A DNA stretch of 5,079 nucleotides from an uncultured Clostridium sp. (GTDB taxonomy: Bacteria > Bacillota > Clostridia > TANB77 > CAG-508). Where the stretch lies: contig CAMMMI010000107.1 of the NCBI GenBank assembly GCA_946497905.1, positions 1 to 5,079 on the forward strand. Reading direction: 5' to 3'. Numbering within the stretch: position 1 is the stretch's first letter; every line of letters begins with the position of its first letter. The notes below the pieces were generated by a model that saw only the letters and a program-made list of their open reading frames with translations, was not told the DNA's origin and ran no database searches. Positions 1-5,079 of this stretch are shown piece by piece. Made by a program: the position numbers and the translations under genes.

Positions 1-6
1 AAGTTA

Positions 7-57
7 GCTCAATGGATAGAGACATTATTAAAAAAATTTCATGTCTTTATCCTGGGC
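7..57. repeat. Imperfect inverted repeat (hairpin) containing a tRNA D-arm-like stretch
   Basis: Positions 14-25 pair with 41-52 (12 bp, one G-T wobble) around a 15-nt A-rich loop. After a 2-nt bulge (12-13), positions 7-11 pair with 53-57 (5 bp, one G-T), so the stem is about 17 bp. The left arm overlaps TAGCTCAATGGATAGAG (5-21), which matches the usual D-arm of bacterial tRNAs, but no anticodon arm or T-arm follows. No T-run follows on the + strand, so it is a poor terminator in that direction. It may be the end of a repeat, a tRNA remnant or a terminator of an unseen upstream gene. The window edge cuts off the context that would decide. Confidence 0.5.
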
Positions 58-85
58 AAAAAGTTAAATTTAATTTTTGAAATTA

Positions 86-132
86 TTATAATTAACAAGC
101 ATATTATGCCCTAATATGCTTGTTAATTGTAA
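86..132. terminator. Long inverted repeat; possible terminator or regulatory hairpin
   Basis: Positions 91-106 and 112-127 are a perfect 16-bp inverted repeat with a 5-nt loop TGCCC. Pairing continues for five more bases on each side (86-90 with 128-132, one G-T wobble), giving a stem of about 21 bp. The + strand side lacks a clean T-run (TGTAACTTT follows). On the - strand the stem is followed by an A/T-mixed tract. It ends 8 bases before the -35 box of the promoter at 141. The simplest reading is a terminator, possibly bidirectional, insulating the next transcription unit. An operator or structured element is the alternative. The structure is certain; the function is inferred. Confidence 0.55.
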
Positions 133-140
133 CTTTAAGC

Positions 141-169
141 TTGACAAATTTATGTAATAAGTATATACT
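141..169 (+). promoter_or_regulatory. Sigma-A type promoter for the hydrolase-comEC unit
   Basis: A perfect -35 box TTGACA (141-146) is separated by 17 bases from the -10 box TATACT (164-169), one base off TATAAT. Transcription would start near 175-177, leaving a 5' leader of about 45 bases before the start codon at 222. Near-consensus boxes with ideal spacing suggest strong vegetative expression. No alternative-sigma or competence (ComK-like) box was recognised. Confidence 0.85.
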
Positions 170-221
170 GTTAACGTCAAAAGACAGGATGTAATATATT
201 ATTAGTAAGGAGTAATATAAA

Positions 222-1589
222 ATGAACAAGAAAAAAAATATAATGAAAAACATATTGATAATCATATTCATATGTATATTTAATTTGTTTTTTATTAACT
301 ATAATAGTTTTGCAATGACAAAAGGAAAAATAAGTGTAGAAACAGCAAAACTTAGAAAAGAAGCAAATGTAGATTGTGAAGTTATAGAATTAATATCATT
401 AAATGAAGAAGTAGAAATATTAGAAAAAACAGGAGAATGGTACAAAGTACAATATAAAGATATGACAGGATATCTAAGAAATGACCTAGTAGCAGTTGAT
501 GAACAAACAAGTGAAAACTCAAATCCAGATACATCTTTAGCAGAAAATGTGCAAAATGAAAGTACTGCTAATGCTGAAAATGTCGATACTTCAAATAATG
601 AAGCTACACCAAATGAAAATGAACAACAAGAAGATGTAGAAAACCAAGAAAATACTCAAGAACAAAACGCAATTTCTACAGATATGTATGGTAAAAAGAA
701 AATTGTAGAAGATACAAAACTAAAAATAGTACCATCTATTAATGCAACTGATATAGTAGAAGTTAAGACAGATGAAGAAGTTATTGTTACAGAACTAATA
801 AATGGATGGGCATGTGTGGAAACAGCAACAACAAAAGGATGGATAAGACAAGATAAATTAAAAGAAATAGAAGAAGTTAAACCAGAAGAACAGCAACCAC
901 AACAGCCTGAACAACCTAAAGAAGAAGTAAAATTAAAAACACAATATGTTAATTCAGCAACAGTTAATTTAAGAAAAGAAGCAAATACTTCATCAGAGAT
1001 TGTAACAGCACTAGAACTTAATACTCCAGTTGATGTCTATGCAGAAGAAAATGGGTGGAGTAAAGTAAAAATAAATGAAAAAGAAGGATATATTTCAACA
1101 GCACTTTTATCAGATACAAGACAAGAAACCAACAGAAGTATGACACCGCGTAGAGACGAACAAGAAAATGTAAATGAAGAAAATACTCAAGAGGCAAATA
1201 CTGCAAATGATGTACCTTCATCAGGAAAAGGTGCAACAGTTGTTGAAACAGCAAAACAATATTTAGGCTATAAATATGTGTATGGAGGTTCATCACCAAG
1301 TACAGGTTTTGATTGCTCAGGATTTACAAGTTATGTATTTAAATTACATGGAGTAACTTTAAGTAGAACAGCAGCAGGGCAATATGGTAATGGAATAGCT
1401 GTACAAAAATCTAATTTACAACCAGGGGATTTACTAATGTTTGGAAAATCTGGAATAAATCATGTTGGTATTTATTTAGGTGGAGGAATGATGATACATG
1501 CAGCTAATCCATCTAGGGGAGTTACAACAGATACGATAAATTCAGGATATTATTATAATAATTATGTAGGGGCAAGAAGAGTAATATAA
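222..1589 (+). CDS. Secreted SH3b-NlpC/P60 (C40 family) peptidoglycan hydrolase
   Basis: This is a 455-residue cell-wall hydrolase predicted to act outside the membrane. NlpC/P60 enzymes usually cut gamma-D-Glu-diamino-acid bonds in peptidoglycan stem peptides. Residues 1-31 form a signal peptide: a Lys-rich start, a hydrophobic core around 11-26, and likely cleavage after NSFA. Three SH3b wall-binding repeats follow at about 37-92, 155-216 and 240-298; the middle one is divergent. They are joined by Glu/Asn/Gln/Thr-rich linkers (about 94-152, 217-238, 299-335). The catalytic NlpC/P60 domain spans about 336-455 with Cys365 (FDCSGF), His414 (NHVGIYLG) and a third polar residue probably His426 (MIHAA), so it looks active. 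AAGGAG at 207-212, nine bases upstream, supports the start at 222 over Met8. It lies 19 bases before comEC and probably shares its transcript. The exact bond cut and the biological role (growth, separation, germination or DNA uptake) cannot be read from sequence. Confidence 0.93.
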   Translation: MNKKKNIMKNILIIIFICIFNLFFINYNSFAMTKGKISVETAKLRKEANVDCEVIELISLNEEVEILEKTGEWYKVQYKDMTGYLRNDLVAVDEQTSENSNPDTSLAENVQNESTANAENVDTSNNEATPNENEQQEDVENQENTQEQNAISTDMYGKKKIVEDTKLKIVPSINATDIVEVKTDEEVIVTELINGWACVETATTKGWIRQDKLKEIEEVKPEEQQPQQPEQPKEEVKLKTQYVNSATVNLRKEANTSSEIVTALELNTPVDVYAEENGWSKVKINEKEGYISTALLSDTRQETNRSMTPRRDEQENVNEENTQEANTANDVPSSGKGATVVETAKQYLGYKYVYGGSSPSTGFDCSGFTSYVFKLHGVTLSRTAAGQYGNGIAVQKSNLQPGDLLMFGKSGINHVGIYLGGGMMIHAANPSRGVTTDTINSGYYYNNYVGARRVI

Positions 1590-1594
1590 AAGGA
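1588..1594 (+). promoter_or_regulatory. Ribosome binding site of comEC with long spacing
   Basis: AAAAGGA overlaps the stop codon of the hydrolase gene (1587-1589) and is the only Shine-Dalgarno-like stretch before comEC. It lies 14 bases from the ATG at 1609, and further from the alternative ATG at 1612; the usual gap is 5-10. An ATG directly followed by TAA (1595-1600) abuts the site. Only ATA codons occur in frame between the site and 1609, so no better standard start exists. Weak or coupled translation of comEC is inferred. Confidence 0.55.
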
Positions 1595-1608
1595 ATGTAA
1601 TAATAAAT

Positions 1609-4155
1609 ATGATGAAAAGACCAATTTTAACAATCCTTATAGGATATATAATTGGAATAATATGGGGGCTATACATTAATATGAGTATAGTCCTCTTATA
1701 TTTTCCAACAATATTTATATATTTTTTAAAATCAAAATTAAAAAAACGAAAAACAAAGATATATGATAATAAATTAAAATTGTTATCATTAAAAAGATAT
1801 ATAAGATATCTAAAAATATTTTTAAATCAAAAGGTTATTTTTATAATTCTAATAACATCAATTATTTCTAGTACAATAATCAAGATCCAAGATAAAAACT
1901 ATGATAATTTATATACTGATGGGCAAGAACTGACAATAATAGCAACCGTTATAAGCAATAAAGAAGAAAAAGAATTCAAAAATGTATATAAAATAAGAGT
2001 AGATAGTATAATAGAGACTAATCACACTAAAATAGAAAAAACAGCAGATAAAGTTAAAAAATATAAAAATTCACAGTTGATTTTAAATGTAAATAAAAAG
2101 CAAAATATTGACTTAGAATATGGATATCAAATACAATTAGAAGGAGAATTTACTAAACCATCTGAAAAAAGGAACTTTGGAGGATTCGATTATAGTAATT
2201 ATTTAAAATCTATAAAAATCCATGGAAGTATAAAAGCTGAAAAAATTAGTATTATTTCTAAAAATAATGTAAATATTATTAATTCATTAGCTAACAATAT
2301 AAAGTTGAAAATAACAAATAATATAAACAAATTAATGCCAGAAAAATATAGTTCTATTCTTTTAGGATTGATATTAGGCGAAACTCAAAATATAGAAGAT
2401 AATATGCAAGAAAATTTTAAAATAGCCAATATATCACATGTATTAGCTATTTCAGGTATGCATATAACATATATAATATTAGGTGTTGAAATAATTTTAA
2501 AAAAGCTTCTAGGAAAAAGGAAAACAAGAATTATAACATTGTTTGTATTACTTATATATATGTTTATAACAGGATTTTCTCCATCAATTGTAAGAGCAAG
2601 TATAATGGGAATATTAGTAATAATGTCTAAATTGATATATAGAAAAAATGATATTTACACATCAATAGCATTTTCATTGCTAATATTATTAATATATAAT
2701 CCATTTTTGATAACAAATGTTGGGTTGCAGTTATCATATTTAGGAACTATTGGGATAATAATTTTCAATAAAAATATATATAATTTTTTCAGAAGTATAA
2801 AAATAAGAAATAGGAAAATAAAATATAGAATAAATAGAAAGATAATTTTATTGGTAGATAATATAAAACAAATATTATCAGTTACATTTTCAGCACAAAT
2901 TATGATATTGCCAATATTATTATATCATTTTAATTTGTTAGGAATATATTTTTTTATATCAAATCTTTTTGTGAGCATTATAATAGGACCAGTTATAATA
3001 ATAGGTTTTATATGTGTAATTATCTCATTTATTTCAATAGAAATTGCCAAGTTTTTCTCTGGAATAGTATTTTTAGGAATTAAAGTTTTAATATTAATTG
3101 CAGAAGTCAGTAATTTACCATTTTCAAAAATATATATTCCTACACCTAGAGTTTGGCAAATAATAATATATTATATATTTATATTAATTGTAAATGCAAT
3201 ATATAGAGCGATTAATTTAAAAAATCCAAATTATACAGAAATCAGAATCAAAAATTTATTTTCGCTTATGATATATAAATTTAATCAAAATAAGAAAAAA
3301 ATCATACAGATAATTTTAATTTTTTTAATAATTAGTTTTATCTATAATATAATTCCTAAAAATTTAAAAATACATTTTATAGATGTAGGACAAGGAGATT
3401 CTACTTTTATAATAACTCCAAACAACAAAACAATTTTAATAGATGGAGGAGGAAATACTTCATCAGAATATGATGTAGGCGAAAGTGTGCTATTGCCATA
3501 TATTTTAGATAGAGGATATACTAAAATTGATTATATCTTTGTATCCCATTTCGATCAAGATCATATAGGTGGAATTTTAACAATATTGGAAGAATTGAAA
3601 GTAGGTCAAATATTCATATCAAAACAAATAGAAAACTCGGAAAATTATCAAAACTTTTTAAATATTATAAAAGAGAAAGAAATAAATGTAAAAATTTTAA
3701 AACAAGGGGATAAATTAGAAATAGAAAAAAATTTGTATTTTGATATTTTATGGCCAAATGAAGAACAAATCCAAGAAAATATTCTAAATAATAATTCTTT
3801 AGTATTTAAATTGCAATATAAAGATTTTTCAATGCTTTATACAGGAGATATGGAAAAAATAGCAGAAGAAAAGATATTAACATTGTATGGAAAAAATGTG
3901 GAAAAGCTTAAGTCTACAGTACTTAAAATAGCACATCATGGATCTAAAACTTCAACAACAGACAAATTTTTAAAAGTTGTTAATCCTAAAATAGGTCTAA
4001 TTGGGGTAGGAAAAAATAATCTTTTTGATCATCCAGCTTCAGAAGTTATTAATAGATTAAATAAATTAGGGACGAAGATTTTTAGAACAGATAAAAATGG
4101 AGAGATTATTATTCATACAAATGGAAAAAAGATTGTTTTATTGAAAACCAATTGA
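1609..4155 (+). CDS. comEC: ComEC/Rec2 DNA internalization channel protein
   Basis: This 848-residue inner-membrane protein matches ComEC, which passes single-stranded DNA into the cytoplasm during natural transformation. Hydrophobic segments lie near 5-40 and 75-94. An extracytoplasmic OB-fold region (DUF4131 type) spans about 100-215 and ends in the family signature GGFDYSNYL (191-199). The polytopic Competence domain covers about 245-535 and carries HVLAISGMH (277-285). A further membrane segment (about 565-582) leads into a metallo-beta-lactamase-like domain (about 586-848) with DVGQGD (592-597), SHFDQDHIGG (646-655), TGD (745-747), AHHGS (775-779) and DHPA (807-810). The metal-binding His/Asp residues are therefore all present, which suggests a working nuclease for the non-transforming strand. 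Length is near the family's usual 700-850. No comEA, comFA or pilus gene is visible, so competence itself is unproven. The start is 1609 or 1612, both ATG. It is expected to be co-transcribed with the hydrolase gene. Confidence 0.95.
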   Translation: MMKRPILTILIGYIIGIIWGLYINMSIVLLYFPTIFIYFLKSKLKKRKTKIYDNKLKLLSLKRYIRYLKIFLNQKVIFIILITSIISSTIIKIQDKNYDNLYTDGQELTIIATVISNKEEKEFKNVYKIRVDSIIETNHTKIEKTADKVKKYKNSQLILNVNKKQNIDLEYGYQIQLEGEFTKPSEKRNFGGFDYSNYLKSIKIHGSIKAEKISIISKNNVNIINSLANNIKLKITNNINKLMPEKYSSILLGLILGETQNIEDNMQENFKIANISHVLAISGMHITYIILGVEIILKKLLGKRKTRIITLFVLLIYMFITGFSPSIVRASIMGILVIMSKLIYRKNDIYTSIAFSLLILLIYNPFLITNVGLQLSYLGTIGIIIFNKNIYNFFRSIKIRNRKIKYRINRKIILLVDNIKQILSVTFSAQIMILPILLYHFNLLGIYFFISNLFVSIIIGPVIIIGFICVIISFISIEIAKFFSGIVFLGIKVLILIAEVSNLPFSKIYIPTPRVWQIIIYYIFILIVNAIYRAINLKNPNYTEIRIKNLFSLMIYKFNQNKKKIIQIILIFLIISFIYNIIPKNLKIHFIDVGQGDSTFIITPNNKTILIDGGGNTSSEYDVGESVLLPYILDRGYTKIDYIFVSHFDQDHIGGILTILEELKVGQIFISKQIENSENYQNFLNIIKEKEINVKILKQGDKLEIEKNLYFDILWPNEEQIQENILNNNSLVFKLQYKDFSMLYTGDMEKIAEEKILTLYGKNVEKLKSTVLKIAHHGSKTSTTDKFLKVVNPKIGLIGVGKNNLFDHPASEVINRLNKLGTKIFRTDKNGEIIIHTNGKKIVLLKTN

Positions 4156-4169
4156 TTATTCATTAGTTT

Positions 4170-4198
4170 TAAATGTCAAAAAATATAAAAGACATTTA
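4170..4198 (+). terminator. Weak terminator-like hairpin after comEC
   Basis: TAAATGTC (4170-4177) pairs perfectly with GACATTTA (4191-4198) around a 13-nt A-rich loop, 15 bases after the comEC stop. The next bases are TAATTATTTTG, a broken T-rich tract. The stem is short and poor in G/C, so intrinsic termination would be weak. Position, and the separate promoter further on, are the main reasons for the call. Confidence 0.4.
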
Positions 4199-4308
4199 TA
4201 ATTATTTTGAATTAGCTTAGATAATTATTATTTAGGTCATATTTATAAATAAATTGATATATATAATATTTATATTTAGCTATATTATATAATATTGATG
4301 GTATAAAT
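4199..4308. other. A+T-rich spacer between comEC and the BofC-like gene
   Basis: This stretch is almost entirely A and T and has no credible reading frame or RNA gene. It includes a perfect 14-bp palindrome, ATATTATATAATAT, at 4282-4295. In sequence this A+T-rich such a palindrome can arise by chance, so no function is assigned. The tract could act as UP-element-like DNA for the promoter immediately downstream. Confidence 0.4.
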
Positions 4309-4336
4309 TTGACAAAAATGTAAATACTACTAAAAA
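4309..4336 (+). promoter_or_regulatory. Probable sigma-A type promoter for the BofC-like gene
   Basis: A perfect -35 box TTGACA (4309-4314) is followed after 16 bases by TAAAAA (4331-4336), a 4-of-6 match to TATAAT. Transcription would start near 4343, giving a leader of about 75 bases. The -35 is convincing and the -10 is only fair. No clear sigma-G or sigma-E box, which a sporulation gene might have, was recognised. Confidence 0.5.
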
Positions 4337-4353
4337 TATTAAAGTTACGTATC

Positions 4354-4381
4354 TAGTAGGAATTCAGAAAAAATCCTATTA
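4354..4381 (+). promoter_or_regulatory. Leader hairpin upstream of the BofC-like gene
   Basis: TAGTAGGA (4354-4361) pairs with TCCTATTA (4374-4381) over 8 bp with one G-T wobble and a 12-nt A-rich loop. It would lie in the 5' leader of the transcript predicted from the promoter at 4309, 26 bases before the GGAGG ribosome site. It could stabilise the mRNA or affect translation. It does not resemble a known riboswitch and may be chance. Confidence 0.3.
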
Positions 4382-4419
4382 AATTAAAATCTTTGTTAAC
4401 TTAAAATGGAGGGATTTAT

Positions 4420-5022
4420 ATGAACAAAGTAATAATTACAATGATATGTATTGTAGTAGTATTAGGAGCTATCATTACAGGAATACTTATTTCTAAACCA
4501 GATGAAAGCAAAAAAAACGAAATAGGAGAAACAAAAATATCTGATGAAAATATTTTAGATGACTGTACCGATGAATATGAAGAATTAGAGAATAGTAATA
4601 TGTTAGAAACAAATTCAAATGAAGAAAAAATATCACCAAATTCTTCAATAACATATAAAACATATTATAAAGAATGTGGTCATACAAAAGAGGAATATAA
4701 TAATATGCCACAAGAATTGATAAATTGCACAAAAACAGATATAGAAGAAAAATACACGGATTGGAAAGTAGAAAAATTTACTTCAAATGAAGTGATTTTA
4801 TATAAAGAAGTTGATGGTGAATGTGGAGAACACTATTTGGTAAAAGAAAAAGATGGGAAAGTAGTAGTTTATAAAATTTTAGAGAATGGACAAGAACAAG
4901 AGTACGAAACAACACAAATTTCAACAGATTATTTAACTGATACAGATAAAATTGAAATGGAAAATGGTATTAGAGTTAATGGAAAACAAGAATTGAATCA
5001 ATTAATAGAAGATTTTGAATAG
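4420..5022 (+). CDS. Membrane-anchored BofC C-terminal domain protein
   Basis: This 200-residue protein has an N-terminal membrane anchor (about 3-25) and a long Glu/Asn/Ser-rich linker (about 27-75). A globular region (about 78-200) resembles the BofC-like proteins of Clostridia, with YYKECGHT (82-89), EKYTDWKVEKF (110-120), GECGEHYLVKEKDG (133-146), STDYLTDTD (168-176) and a C-terminal LNQLIEDFE. In Bacillus subtilis, BofC is a forespore protein that restrains the SpoIVB protease and so delays sigma-K activation. A similar extracytoplasmic role here is inference, because clostridial homologues are little studied and sigma-K control differs. GGAGG at 4408-4412, seven bases upstream, fixes the start. 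The protein ends at the residues usual for the family and looks complete. The stop codon TAG runs straight into a GGGACGG repeat. A gap of 264 bases and a promoter separate it from comEC, so it is probably its own transcription unit. Confidence 0.8.
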   Translation: MNKVIITMICIVVVLGAIITGILISKPDESKKNEIGETKISDENILDDCTDEYEELENSNMLETNSNEEKISPNSSITYKTYYKECGHTKEEYNNMPQELINCTKTDIEEKYTDWKVEKFTSNEVILYKEVDGECGEHYLVKEKDGKVVVYKILENGQEQEYETTQISTDYLTDTDKIEMENGIRVNGKQELNQLIEDFE

Positions 5023-5079
5023 GGGACGGACCTTGAGATTGCCATTAGGGACGGGCTATTTTGGCACACTTTAGTTCAA
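5020..5079. repeat. GGGACGG repeat region; probable edge of a REP/IS200-type element
   Basis: From the stop codon onward the base composition shifts to GC-richer sequence. GGGACGG occurs at 5023-5029 and again at 5048-5054, each preceded by TAG, 25 bases apart. A short inverted repeat (TGCCA 5040-5044, TGGCA 5062-5066) brackets the second copy. Tracts of TAGGG(G)ACGG followed by a T-rich stretch and GGCACA/GACACA are, from memory, common in Clostridia next to genes for Y1/RAYT-type (IS200-like) transposases. No transposase is visible because the window ends. The repeat is directly seen; the element type is inferred. Confidence 0.55.

Noticed and set aside
1..76. A functional tRNA gene at the window start
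   Set aside because: Only the D-arm-like part is present. No anticodon stem, T-loop (GTTCGAATC type) or matching acceptor 3' strand is found within tRNA length.
1018..1299. Open frame of 93 codons on the - strand inside the hydrolase gene
   Set aside because: It is antisense to well-supported SH3b and NlpC/P60 coding sequence, its translation is a low-complexity Leu/His/Tyr-rich string, and no ribosome site supports it.
243..1589. Alternative start of the hydrolase at Met8
   Set aside because: The AAGGAG site is nine bases from 222, whereas it would be 30 bases from 243, and the Lys-rich n-region of the signal peptide would be shortened.
4156..4419. Small gene, riboswitch or CRISPR-like repeats in the comEC-BofC spacer
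   Set aside because: No sustained open frame with a ribosome site, no recognisable riboswitch core and no regularly spaced repeats are seen; the stretch is low-complexity A+T sequence with small hairpins.
4493..4732. Open frame of 79 codons on the - strand inside the BofC-like gene
   Set aside because: It is a shadow of the sense gene; the Leu/Phe/Tyr-rich product is what A+T-rich antisense sequence gives.
222..5022. A new defence or mobile system made of these three genes
   Set aside because: Each gene falls in a well-known family with an ordinary housekeeping, competence or sporulation role. Beyond the hydrolase-ComEC adjacency nothing suggests a new joint system.

Overview
The window is very A+T-rich, with A/T-ending codons, heavy use of ATA, AGA and AAA, and Shine-Dalgarno-type ribosome sites. 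It carries a BofC-type sporulation protein beside an SH3b-NlpC/P60 wall hydrolase. Together these point to a low-GC Clostridia member (Firmicutes/Bacillota), probably a spore former or a descendant of one. The species cannot be named from this sequence alone.

Layout, all genes on the + strand. Positions 1-221 are non-coding. They hold a hairpin with a tRNA D-arm-like stretch (7-57), a very long perfect inverted repeat (86-132), and a near-consensus housekeeping promoter (141-169). Positions 222-1589 encode a secreted C40-family peptidoglycan hydrolase with a signal peptide, three bacterial SH3 repeats and a catalytic NlpC/P60 domain. After 19 bases, positions 1609-4155 encode ComEC/Rec2, the inner-membrane DNA-uptake channel, with an apparently intact metallo-beta-lactamase-type nuclease domain. 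Positions 4156-4419 are an extremely A+T-rich spacer with a weak terminator-like hairpin, a probable promoter and a leader hairpin. Positions 4420-5022 encode a membrane-anchored protein with a BofC C-terminal domain. From its stop codon to the window end (5020-5079) the sequence changes character: GC-richer GGGACGG repeats that look like the edge of a REP/IS200-type mobile repeat.

The first two genes probably share the promoter at 141-169 and form a transcription unit. A functional tie is plausible, with wall remodelling at the site where single-stranded DNA is threaded through ComEC, but it is inferred only from adjacency. The BofC-like gene appears to have its own promoter and belongs to a different process: sporulation checkpoint control, by analogy with Bacillus BofC acting on the SpoIVB protease. 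No clearly new system was found. The most notable points are the hydrolase-ComEC pairing, the structured upstream region and the mobile-repeat edge fused to the last stop codon.
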